Shown in pieces: positions 1 through 6,436 of a stretch of DNA of 7,108 nt. Position 1 is the stretch's first letter. Each line of letters begins with the position of its first letter. Source of the DNA: WLNJ01 sp037131165 (GTDB lineage Bacteria; Actinomycetota; Thermoleophilia; Solirubrobacterales; Solirubrobacteraceae); assembly GCA_037131165.1 (NCBI GenBank), contig JBAXRO010000087.1, forward strand, positions 1 to 7,108, in the 5' to 3' direction. The position numbers were made by a program, and so were the translations under genes. Under the pieces are notes generated by a model. That model was not told the origin of the DNA, made no database searches, and saw only the letters and a list, made by a program, of their open reading frames with translations.

Positions 1-369
1 ACCCAGGAACAGCTCACGACGATCGTCGCTCGCCCGGACGAGCCGTTCGTGATGGTGAACCTGCTGCGCTACAAGCGCGACCCCGAAGGCCATGTCGTCG
101 GGCACACCAGCTACCTCGCCTACAGCGAGGCCGTGCTGCCGATGGTGGCAGCGGTCGGTGGGGCGCCCGTGTGGGGAGGCAAGGCCGACAGCGTCTTCAT
201 CGGCGACGACCGTGACGACTGGGACGCAGTGGTCCTCGTCCAGTACCCGTCGCCCTCTGCGTTCGTCGAGATGGTCTCGTCCGAGGAGTACGGGGCGATC
301 CACCAGCTTCGCCTCGATGGGCTCGAGACGACTGCGATCGTCGCCTGCACGCCCGGCATGATCGCCTGA
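1..369 (+). CDS. DUF1330-family small protein, 5' end outside window
   Basis: The reading frame is open from base 1, giving 122 visible residues, so the true start lies upstream. The GTG at 49 is in frame but falls inside the conserved core, so I do not take it as the start. The sequence has the character of the DUF1330 family, small proteins with a dimeric ferredoxin-like alpha/beta barrel fold. An N-terminal strand reads FVMVNLLRYK, a central GG-x-W-G-G-x-A-D segment is followed by an acidic GDDRDDWD run, and then comes LVQYPSPSAFVEMVSSEEY, typical of this family. DUF1330 proteins are usually about 95-130 aa, so probably only a few residues are missing. No enzymatic role is firmly established for most members, and none can be assigned here. 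It converges on the ThDP-enzyme operon with a 39-nt gap. Family confidence is good; function is unknown. Confidence 0.8.
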   Translation, partial: TQEQLTTIVARPDEPFVMVNLLRYKRDPEGHVVGHTSYLAYSEAVLPMVAAVGGAPVWGGKADSVFIGDDRDDWDAVVLVQYPSPSAFVEMVSSEEYGAIHQLRLDGLETTAIVACTPGMIA

Positions 370-393
370 CCGGGCGCGAGCGCCAGCCATCCC

Positions 394-413
394 GCTGAGG
401 CGCCGGCCTCAGC
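394..413. terminator. Hairpin between convergent genes, possible bidirectional terminator
   Basis: A perfect 8-bp inverted repeat (GCTGAGGC, loop GCCG, GCCTCAGC) lies between the DUF1330 gene and the minus-strand ThDP subunit gene. Its right arm covers the TGA stop codon of the latter (409-411). Position and symmetry suit a terminator for both converging transcripts. There is no clear T-tract on either side, so a classical intrinsic terminator is not demonstrated. It may instead be a 3'-end stabilising hairpin. Confidence 0.5.
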
Positions 414-1428
414 CGTCGACCAGGACAGTCAGGCCCTTCGACCGGCTGCCAAACGCCGAGCGGATGTCCTTCGGGCTCCCCGCGGGGTCGATCGGCATCC
501 ATGCCGCACCGGTAGCCGAAGCGGCATCCCTGACCGTGGTCGCAACGGCGGACGTCTCGAGAGCGGCAAAGGTAAGGCCGACACGCTGCGAGTTGGCGAC
601 GACCGCCACCCCGAGCTGGGCGAGCAGGCCCTCGAGGGTCGTCACGATGACGACCGGCGACCGCGGTCGCCCGAGCCTCAGCCCGAGTGCGAACGACAGG
701 CCGCTCCCCGGCGAGTCGATCCCCGGATGGACTGCCCTGCGCCTCGGCCCGCCGCCAAGCCCGACCCTGTCGAGCAGCAGGCTGTCCGAGAGCGAGGAGT
801 CCTCGAGCGCGAGGATCAGGTCGGCGCCGGGTGCGGCCAGCGGCGGCCTCGACGGGATCTTCCGCAGCGGGGTCGAACCGAGCCGCGGCGACCGGCGGAA
901 GAAGATCGGGAACGAGACGTCCAGCCGGACCGGGCCGGTCGGCTCGCCGAGGGCGCCACCGAGGGCCTGATCGATCGAGGACTCGAGCGCGTCCGAGTCG
1001 TCGCAGAGAACCTGATCACGAGCAACTCCTGACATGTACGAGGCGTGGTCGAGGCCCTGGAACACCTCGTCGAGCCTCGCCCGCTTGCGCTGAGGCTGGC
1101 ATGGGGTCAGGTAGAGAACCGGCGAGTTCGACCGGTTGGCCGAGGCCACGGCGACGAGCTCGTTGGCGACCCCCGGCCCGAGGGTGTTGGCGACGACGGC
1201 CGGGCGGCCGCTGGCCAGCCCATAGCCCTCGGCGATGAAGCCCCCGGACCTCTCCGAACGCGGGACGACCAGCCGCATCGCAGAGCCGCGATCGGACGCA
1301 TCCCAAAGCGGCAGCACCTGCGTGCCCGGAAGCGAAACCAGCAGGTCGAGTCCGTGGGCGACGATGCGTTCGATCGCCCGCTCGGCCCCGGTCGGGGCCA
1401 CCCGACCGAAGAGGGTCCGGCGACTCAT
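409..1428 (-). CDS. ThDP-enzyme subunit carrying the active PYR domain (catalytic Glu)
   Basis: This 339-aa protein is related to the N-terminal half of acetolactate-synthase/decarboxylase-type ThDP enzymes. Residues about 12-175 form a well-preserved PYR domain: LPGTQVLPLWDA at 33-44, the catalytic-glutamate region SERSGGFIAEG with E59, LGPGVANE at 83-90, FQGLDH at 123-128, and GPVRLDVSFP closing the domain. The central TH3 domain of full-length relatives (about 150 aa) is absent. Residues about 200-339 look like a PP domain (PGSGLSFALGLRLGRP at 240-255) in which the metal-binding GDG position reads TTL and the NN position is lost. E59 can activate the ThDP aminopyrimidine, but the protein should not hold the diphosphate and metal itself. 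The ATG at 1428 overlaps the stop of the upstream gene as ATGA. GAGG lies only 2 nt before it, which suggests translational coupling. The inferred role is the PYR partner of the protein at 1425-3143; substrate unknown. Confidence 0.8.
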   Translation of the reverse strand: MSRRTLFGRVAPTGAERAIERIVAHGLDLLVSLPGTQVLPLWDASDRGSAMRLVVPRSERSGGFIAEGYGLASGRPAVVANTLGPGVANELVAVASANRSNSPVLYLTPCQPQRKRARLDEVFQGLDHASYMSGVARDQVLCDDSDALESSIDQALGGALGEPTGPVRLDVSFPIFFRRSPRLGSTPLRKIPSRPPLAAPGADLILALEDSSLSDSLLLDRVGLGGGPRRRAVHPGIDSPGSGLSFALGLRLGRPRSPVVIVTTLEGLLAQLGVAVVANSQRVGLTFAALETSAVATTVRDAASATGAAWMPIDPAGSPKDIRSAFGSRSKGLTVLVDG

Positions 1429-1434
1429 TTCCTC
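1425..1434 (-). promoter_or_regulatory. ATGA stop/start overlap with close GAGG, translational coupling site
   Basis: On the minus strand GAGG (1434-1431) is followed by AA and then ATGA. The ATG (1428-1426) starts the 339-aa subunit and the TGA (1427-1425) ends the 572-aa subunit. The GAGG is closer to the ATG than an efficient Shine-Dalgarno usually is. Termination-reinitiation, giving matched amounts of the two proteins, is therefore the likely mode. This fits the idea that they form one complex. Confidence 0.6.
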
Positions 1435-3143
1435 ACCGCCCCGGCGATCACCCTGAGGTTGGCCGCGAGAGCCGGGCGGTCCTTGGCTGCCGCCACGGCG
1501 GAGCTGAGCGCAGCGGAGCCTGCGAGCGTCCTCAGGACGCCGTCGACTTCGGCGAGGATCAGGTTCGCCCCGACGAACGGGATCGCTCCCTTCTCGATCC
1601 GGACGTCGACCACCAGCGGCTTGGTGCGGGACTCCTGGGCGAGGCTGAGCGCCATCGCCATCTCGCCTGGGGTGCGCACTCTGAGCGTCTCGCAACCGTG
1701 CAACTCGGCGAGGTTGCGGAAGTCGACGTCGGGGAGGTCGGTGCCGATCGTGCGCCTCTTGAAAAACAGGGTCTGGACCAGCCTGATCGCGTTCCACGAC
1801 CGGTCGTCGAATACGAATACCACGGCGGGAACCCCGCGTTCGGCCAGCGCCGAGAGCTCGCGTGCGCAATAGAAGAAGGCCCCGTCGCCGAGGACCGTCC
1901 AGACCGGGCGAGTCGGCTCGGCCTCGGCTATCCCGGCTGCCATCGCTATCGAAGCCCCGATCGATGCATGCTGGGCGGGCATCACCAGCGGGCGAAGCCA
2001 TGCGTAAGAAGCGAGCCACATCCCCGACGCCCCGCCTTCGCCGACGAACACCGTCCCGGCGGGTGCTGCGGCGACGATCTCCCTCGCCGCAAGAGCCGGG
2101 GTCAAGCGATCCTCGCGCGCTCCCCGTTCGGCCTCCTGGTCGACGAGCTCGGTCCAGGTCGAACGCGCCTCGCTGAACCGCTCGATCCAGCCGTCGCGGG
2201 TCAGCACCCCTCCCCGCTCGAGTTCGTTGGTCAATGCGGCGGCGAAGTCGCCCGCGTCCGCCGGCACGGTCGTCTCCGCGACCCCATCGGGGTCGGGGGC
2301 CAAGACCACTCGGGTAACCGGAGCACGCACGAGCCTCGCGTCGCTCAACCCGAACCAGTCCGCCTCCGAGAGTCCGCTGCCGAGTGCGAGCACGCGATCT
2401 GCCCGGGCGAGCGCAGTCGACCACGGGACAGTTCCCGCGGGAAGAATCGGAAGCTCGACCGCGAACGCCGAACGGAATTGTTCGAGCGTCCCCGCCGGCA
2501 TCGAGGTCGCCGAGAAGGTGAGGCAGACCGGCGCCTGCCAGACGCGCGCAAGGGTGGCTATCGCCTCCAAGTCCGCCGCCGTGGCGGCGCCGTGGCCAAC
2601 GAGGATCACCGGGCGCTTGGATTCCCTTAGGGCGGGCAGGGCCTCCAAAATTGCTTCCTCGTCGACTTCGAGCCCGCCTCGATCGGCCGGGCTCCAATCG
2701 GGGAGGATCTCCCGGAGGCGCCCTACAGCAGTTGCAAGGCCTACGAGGTTGGACACGATGACCACCACCGGGGGACCCAGAGCCAGGGCGGCAAGGCACC
2801 CGTCAGGCTCGATCGCACTGGAGCGGCAATCGATCACCGCCCGTGAAGCCGTCTCGAGGGCCGGTCGGGCAAGCTCGAGTTCAGGACCGCCCAGTGCTGC
2901 GACGGCGACCACCGGCTGCCTGTCGCCCCGGGCCGTGACGAGGCCCGCCGCCATCCTCAGGCTGTCGGCGAGGCCGGCCGCCGCGACGACCGCGGCACGC
3001 CCGCTGGCCCGCGCGGCGCCGTCGGCAGCGTGAGCGGCAGCCTGCGCGTCGCGCATCTCGATCGCCCCGCATTCCGTCGCGGCGGTCCCGGCGGCAAAGC
3101 AGGGGACGGGGACGATCTGATTGCTTGCTGAGCCGCTTTCCAT
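1425..3143 (-). CDS. ThDP-dependent enzyme, large subunit with active PP domain
   Basis: This 572-aa protein has the three-domain layout of acetolactate-synthase-like ThDP enzymes. The N-terminal PYR-like domain (about 10-145) is shortened and eroded: HAADGAARASG at 38-48 is recognisable, but an ungapped comparison with the usual HEQGAAHAADG places Ala33 at the catalytic glutamate position, and the GPG motif is missing. The central TH3-like domain (about 150-310) contains RPVILVGHGAA at 177-187 and ALARADRVLALGSGL at 244-258. The PP domain (about 350-520) is intact, with QHASIGASIAMAAGIA and the ThDP/metal motif G419-D420-G421 followed 24 residues later by D446-D447 in place of the usual Asn-Asn. 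The ATG at 3143 is 13 nt after the copper ATPase stop with no convincing Shine-Dalgarno, so co-transcription is likely. The reaction is probably decarboxylation or carboligation of a 2-oxo acid or 2-hydroxyacyl compound, but the substrate cannot be read from the sequence. Confidence 0.85.
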   Translation of the reverse strand: MESGSASNQIVPVPCFAAGTAATECGAIEMRDAQAAAHAADGAARASGRAAVVAAAGLADSLRMAAGLVTARGDRQPVVAVAALGGPELELARPALETASRAVIDCRSSAIEPDGCLAALALGPPVVVIVSNLVGLATAVGRLREILPDWSPADRGGLEVDEEAILEALPALRESKRPVILVGHGAATAADLEAIATLARVWQAPVCLTFSATSMPAGTLEQFRSAFAVELPILPAGTVPWSTALARADRVLALGSGLSEADWFGLSDARLVRAPVTRVVLAPDPDGVAETTVPADAGDFAAALTNELERGGVLTRDGWIERFSEARSTWTELVDQEAERGAREDRLTPALAAREIVAAAPAGTVFVGEGGASGMWLASYAWLRPLVMPAQHASIGASIAMAAGIAEAEPTRPVWTVLGDGAFFYCARELSALAERGVPAVVFVFDDRSWNAIRLVQTLFFKRRTIGTDLPDVDFRNLAELHGCETLRVRTPGEMAMALSLAQESRTKPLVVDVRIEKGAIPFVGANLILAEVDGVLRTLAGSAALSSAVAAAKDRPALAANLRVIAGAVRK

Positions 3144-3156
3144 CGGGCTGCCGAGC

Positions 3157-5472
3157 CTATCGGCCCGGCACCGACGGAGTCTGCCCCCGGAAGCGCCTCA
3201 GCCTCAGGGCGTTGGCGATCACGAAGACACTCGAGAAGGCCATCGCCGCAGAGGCGATCATCGGCTGCAGCAGGCCGGCCATCGCGAGCGGGATCGCGGC
3301 GACGTTGTAGCCGAACGCCCAGGTCAGGTTCCAGCGGATCGTCGAGAGAGTCCGCCGCGACAGGGCGATCGAGTCTGCGATCAGCCTCGGGTCGGGTCGC
3401 AGAAGGGCGAGGTCGGCGGCCTCGACTGCCGCGTCCGCCCCGCCGCCGATTGCGATGCCCAGATCGGCGACGACGAGCGCGGGTGAGTCGTTGACTCCGT
3501 CCCCCGCCATCGCGACGTGGGCGCCTGCTCGCTGCTCCGCCTCCACCGCCGCGGCCTTCTGGTCGGGGAGAACCTCGGCGCGGACCTCCTCTATCCCGAC
3601 GGCGGCGGCCACGACCTCAGCGGCAGCCCTCGCGTCACCTGTAAGCAGGATCGGCTTGGCACCGAGCGACTTGATCGCGGCAACGGCCTCGGCAGCACCG
3701 GGCCTGAGCGTGTCGGCAAGGCCGGCGACCAACCGGACCCGTCCCTCCCATCCGGCACAGACCGTTGCCCTGCCTGCTTCCCGCTGGGATGCGAGCGAGG
3801 CAGCGAGCGGGGCCGGCATCTCGAGGCCGCTCTCGATCAGGTGCTCGGCCCGCCCGACGGTAACGCGAACGCCGTCCACAGTGCCTGAGATCCCCAAGCC
3901 ACCCCGTTCCTCGACCTGACCGACAGCGCCCGGCTCGATGCCGCGAGCCGCAGCCTCGGCGGCAAGCGCTCTCGAGATCGGGTGACCCGACTCCCCCGCG
4001 ACCGCTGCTGCGATCTGGACCTGGCGGCCCTCTGCTCCATCGACCTCGATCGCGACCACCGAGAGCTCGCCGCTGGTGAGGGTTCCCGTCTTGTCGAGCA
4101 TCACGGTGTCGATTGCGCGGCTCGCCTCGAGTGCCTCCGGTCCCCTCACGAGGACGCCAAGCTGCGCACCCCGCCCCGAGGCCACCAACAGGGCAGCCGG
4201 GGTCGCCAGGCCGAGAGCGCAAGGGCAGGCGACGACCAAAACCGCCACGGCAGGGGTCAGGGCTGCAGCCGCCGTCGCCCCGGCGATCAGCCAACCGGTG
4301 AAGGTCAGGGCGGAGAGGACGATCACGATCGGGACGAAGACGGCGCTGATCCGGTCGACGAGGTGCTGGACGGGCGCCTTGCGGGCCTGAGCGTCGCTGA
4401 CGATCCTCGCGATCCGGGCCAGTTCGGTCGCCCCGCCCACCGCGGTCGCCTCGACCAGCAGCCTGCCGCCTGCGTTGACAGTCGCGCCCGCGACAGGATC
4501 GCCCGGGCCGACCTCCTCGGGGACGCTCTCGCCCGTGAGGATCGACCGATCGACAGAGCTCTCCCCTTCGATCACCCGGCCGTCAGCCGGGATCCTCTCC
4601 CCCGGCCTCACGAGGAACCGCATCCCGATCTCGAGGTCGGCGGCGGGGAGCAGCCGCTCGGAGCCGTCGGGACCGACGACCCTCGCCCCCGGTGGCGCGA
4701 GGTCGAGCAGCGCCTTGACGGCGCTCCCGGCTCGGCTCTTGGCCCTTGCCTCGAGGACGCGGCCGAGCAGGATCAGGGTCGTGACCGCTGCGGCGACCTC
4801 GAAGTAGACGGAGCTCGAAGCAGCCGAACGGTCGGCAGTGAGGTGGAATCCCATCTCCATCCCCGAGTTCCCGGCCCCACCGAACAGGAGCGCGCCGACC
4901 GACCAGCCCCACGCCGCGAACACTCCCAGCGAGACGAGGGCGTCCATCCCGATCGTGCGATGCCGCAGCGCCAGCCAGGCCGCCCTGTGAAACGGCCATG
5001 CCCCCCAGAGCGCGACAGGGGTCGCAAAAGCGAACGCGACCCAAGCCCAGTGGTTGAACTGGAGCGCCGGGACCATCGAGATCGCCATAGTCGGCACGGT
5101 CAGGATGGCGCTGACCAGCAACCGTGGCCCGAGGCCCTCCCCCGACGCCATGCCGTGGGCGGAGTGGTCGTGATCAGGGTGGTCGCCGTGAGCGCTGGCC
5201 CCGGCCCCGTGGCGGTCGTGCCCATGGTGGCCGTGGACTTGCCCGATCGGCCTGGCCGCGTAACCGACCGATTCGATCGCGGCGACGAGGTCATCAGGGG
5301 CAGCTACAGCCGGGTCATAGGTGACCGACGCCCTGTCGGTCATCGGGTTGACGACCGCTTCCACACCACCGATTCCGCCGAGCGCGCGTTCGACCTTGAC
5401 AGCGCATCCCGAGCAGGTCATGCCGGTCACCTCGAGGTCGAGTTCGGCTCGCTGGTCGGTGTTTGCACCCAT
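3157..5472 (-). CDS. copA: Copper-translocating P1B-type ATPase CopA
   Basis: This 771-aa membrane protein pumps Cu+ (or Ag+) out of the cytoplasm at the expense of ATP. It has one N-terminal heavy-metal-associated domain with GMTCSGC (Cys20, Cys23). A histidine-rich linker with 10 His between residues 80 and 106 follows. There are about eight membrane helices: two leading helices near 115-160, then about 172-200, 220-240, 375-398, 402-432, 712-735 and 738-757. The catalytic motifs are all present: TGES at 313-316, CPC at 416-418 in the membrane, the phosphorylated Asp in DKTGT at 460-464, the His-Pro nucleotide motif at 497-498, and GDGVND at 657-662. Helix 7 has Tyr722-Asn723 and helix 8 has Met744 with Ser747-Ser748, the pattern of Cu+-specific P1B-1 pumps. 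The ATG at 5472 sits just before the metal domain. No gene for a CsoR or CueR regulator or a copper chaperone lies in the window. It leads the apparent operon with the two ThDP subunits. Confidence 0.96.
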   Translation of the reverse strand: MGANTDQRAELDLEVTGMTCSGCAVKVERALGGIGGVEAVVNPMTDRASVTYDPAVAAPDDLVAAIESVGYAARPIGQVHGHHGHDRHGAGASAHGDHPDHDHSAHGMASGEGLGPRLLVSAILTVPTMAISMVPALQFNHWAWVAFAFATPVALWGAWPFHRAAWLALRHRTIGMDALVSLGVFAAWGWSVGALLFGGAGNSGMEMGFHLTADRSAASSSVYFEVAAAVTTLILLGRVLEARAKSRAGSAVKALLDLAPPGARVVGPDGSERLLPAADLEIGMRFLVRPGERIPADGRVIEGESSVDRSILTGESVPEEVGPGDPVAGATVNAGGRLLVEATAVGGATELARIARIVSDAQARKAPVQHLVDRISAVFVPIVIVLSALTFTGWLIAGATAAAALTPAVAVLVVACPCALGLATPAALLVASGRGAQLGVLVRGPEALEASRAIDTVMLDKTGTLTSGELSVVAIEVDGAEGRQVQIAAAVAGESGHPISRALAAEAAARGIEPGAVGQVEERGGLGISGTVDGVRVTVGRAEHLIESGLEMPAPLAASLASQREAGRATVCAGWEGRVRLVAGLADTLRPGAAEAVAAIKSLGAKPILLTGDARAAAEVVAAAVGIEEVRAEVLPDQKAAAVEAEQRAGAHVAMAGDGVNDSPALVVADLGIAIGGGADAAVEAADLALLRPDPRLIADSIALSRRTLSTIRWNLTWAFGYNVAAIPLAMAGLLQPMIASAAMAFSSVFVIANALRLRRFRGQTPSVPGR

Positions 5473-5478
5473 GTCCAG

Positions 5479-5484
5479 AGGCTA
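5479..5484 (-). promoter_or_regulatory. Candidate -10 box for a leaderless copA transcript
   Basis: On the minus strand TAGCCT matches the TANNNT core of actinobacterial -10 elements. It ends 6 nt before the copA ATG, so transcription would start at or next to the A of the ATG. The absence of a Shine-Dalgarno before copA agrees with a leaderless mRNA. No good -35 hexamer is visible at the usual spacing, so this is tentative. Confidence 0.3.
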
Positions 5485-5499
5485 GTGAACGACCCCGCC

Positions 5500-5517
5500 A
5501 ACCGGCGAGGTCCGGTT
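5500..5517. promoter_or_regulatory. Perfect dyad (AACCGG-N6-CCGGTT), candidate operator
   Basis: AACCGG, six bases (CGAGGT) and CCGGTT form an exact inverted repeat in the middle of the 58-bp region between two divergent genes. It lies where the -35 region of copA would be and touches the candidate -10 box of the other gene, so a dimeric repressor bound here could control both. It does not resemble the G/C-tract operators known for CsoR, and the regulator is not identified. A shorter overlapping hairpin (CGCC-AACC-GGCG, 5496-5507) is also present. Confidence 0.4.
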
Positions 5518-5522
5518 AGGCT
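5517..5522 (+). promoter_or_regulatory. Candidate -10 box for the membrane-protein gene
   Basis: TAGGCT fits TANNNT and ends 8 nt before the ATG at 5531, again placing the transcript start at or within a couple of bases of the ATG. No standard Shine-Dalgarno precedes this gene at good spacing; AGG at 5518-5520 is 10 nt away. No -35 match was seen. It mirrors the copA candidate on the other side of the dyad. Confidence 0.3.
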
Positions 5523-5530
5523 CGACACCG

Positions 5531-6433
5531 ATGAGCCGAAAGAGCTTGCGGATCGCCGAGCAGGCCGACCTGATGCGCGACCTGATGCGCGACCCCTTCC
5601 ACCTGCCCGAGCTGCTGCTGCTCCACGCCCAGGCGAAGATCTCCCCCGGAGCGGTGGACTGGGCCGAAAAGGCGGCCGACGATCGACCTTCGGCCGCCCG
5701 CAAGGCGATCAGGCAGGCGCGCAACACCTCGAGGATCGACGGCGCGATCAGCGGCACGCCGTTCCTGCTGGCCCTGATCCCCGCCTACGTGGCCTCGCTG
5801 TGGGAACAGGCACGGATGGCGCTGCGACTGGCCGCACTGAGCGGGCGGGACCCGACCTCGCCGGAGACGGCGGCGGAGTTGCTCGTCCTGCGCGGTGTCC
5901 ACCCCGATACCGAGACCGCAACGAGGGCACTCGAAGCGGCCGTCGCCCGTGAACGCCAAGACCTGCCCGATGGGCGCATGGCCAAGGCCCGCGAGACGTA
6001 TCGCCTCGGGATCCGCGTCCTGATGTTCGCCGCATTCCTCGACCCGCCCAAGGAGGAGCGGCCAAGCCGGCTGCGCCAGACGCTGGGTTTCGCGGCGGCA
6101 GGCATCGTCTGGGTCGTGACCTGGATCGTGCCCTTGGCGTTCATGGCCCTGATGTCGTGGTCGTGCGAGTCCTCCGCCCGCCGGATGGCCGAGCTCACCT
6201 CCGAGGGATGGCTCGGGGAACTCGACCCGCCCGAGCGCGAGACGCTCGGTGAACGCACCGTCCGGATCGTCGGCATCGTCGTGATCGGTGTCGTCCCCGT
6301 GGCGATCATCGCCTTCGCTGTCACCCACCCCTCCAATCAGGCGATCGCCCTCGCCTCCTTGATCGGCCTGATCGAGGCCCTGACTCTCGGTGTGATCGCC
6401 TCGCGCGACGGCCGGCTCGTCAGGAGAGACTGA
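5531..6433 (+). CDS. Membrane protein with EcsC-like N-terminal region, function unknown
   Basis: This 300-aa protein is not confidently assigned. Residues about 60-140 recall EcsC-family proteins: a basic stretch (RKAIRQARNTSR) leads into a Gly-containing hydrophobic segment (about 71-92), then QARMALRLAALSGRD at 93-107 and ELLVLRGVHPD at 116-126. The C-terminal half has three probable membrane helices at about 185-209, 245-264 and 268-290, with a charged loop between the first two, and ends with a short basic tail. There is no signal peptide; the N-terminus is charged and probably cytoplasmic. It contains no obvious metal-binding cluster, although Met205, Met208 and Cys212 line one end of a helix. 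The gene is divergent from copA across 58 bp and may share its regulation. The start at 5531 was chosen because it follows a plausible promoter and a later Met would fall inside a tandem repeat. Confidence 0.75.
   Translation: MSRKSLRIAEQADLMRDLMRDPFHLPELLLLHAQAKISPGAVDWAEKAADDRPSAARKAIRQARNTSRIDGAISGTPFLLALIPAYVASLWEQARMALRLAALSGRDPTSPETAAELLVLRGVHPDTETATRALEAAVARERQDLPDGRMAKARETYRLGIRVLMFAAFLDPPKEERPSRLRQTLGFAAAGIVWVVTWIVPLAFMALMSWSCESSARRMAELTSEGWLGELDPPERETLGERTVRIVGIVVIGVVPVAIIAFAVTHPSNQAIALASLIGLIEALTLGVIASRDGRLVRRD
5567..5593 (+). repeat. 12-bp tandem duplication inside the membrane-protein gene
   Basis: GACCTGATGCGC occurs twice in direct succession (5567-5578 and 5579-5590) and is followed by GAC, giving the residues DLMRDLMRD near the N-terminus. 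It keeps the frame. It is probably a recent slippage duplication or a short helical repeat, and it could vary in copy number between strains. Confidence 0.85.
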
Positions 6434-6436
6434 GGC

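Noticed and set aside
464..1872. Several plus-strand ORFs over the ThDP genes.
   Set aside because: Antisense shadows in Arg/Ser/Pro-rich frames with no recognisable domain, lying opposite well-supported coding sequence.
1429..2799. Long open extension upstream of the 339-aa ThDP subunit in the same frame, making a 796-codon ORF.
   Set aside because: It overlaps the clearly homologous 572-aa ThDP gene on the same strand and its translation is Arg/Gly/Pro-rich with no family resemblance. It is a typical high-GC open shadow frame.
409..3143. One ThDP enzyme gene broken by a frameshift into two pieces.
   Set aside because: The pieces are not consecutive parts of one protein. Each has its own PYR-like and PP-like region, the large one runs to a natural C-terminus, and the ATGA overlap is a normal operon junction.
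409..3143. IlvB/IlvN-type acetolactate synthase with a regulatory small subunit.
   Set aside because: The small protein is a ThDP PYR/PP-type protein, not an ACT-domain regulator, and the large one lacks the PYR glutamate required in IlvB.
5473..5530. CsoR or CueR operator upstream of copA.
   Set aside because: The dyad does not show the G/C-tract pattern of CsoR sites or the long-spacer promoter of MerR-type regulators.
3982..5952. 656-codon plus-strand ORF antisense to copA.
   Set aside because: Its translation is low-complexity and Arg/Asp/Pro-rich, while the opposite strand encodes every CopA motif. It also runs across the divergent promoter into the next gene.
5516..6328. 270-codon minus-strand ORF opposite the EcsC-like gene.
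   Set aside because: Charged, His/Arg/Gly-rich translation without hydrophobic segments or motifs; the plus-strand frame has coherent membrane helices.
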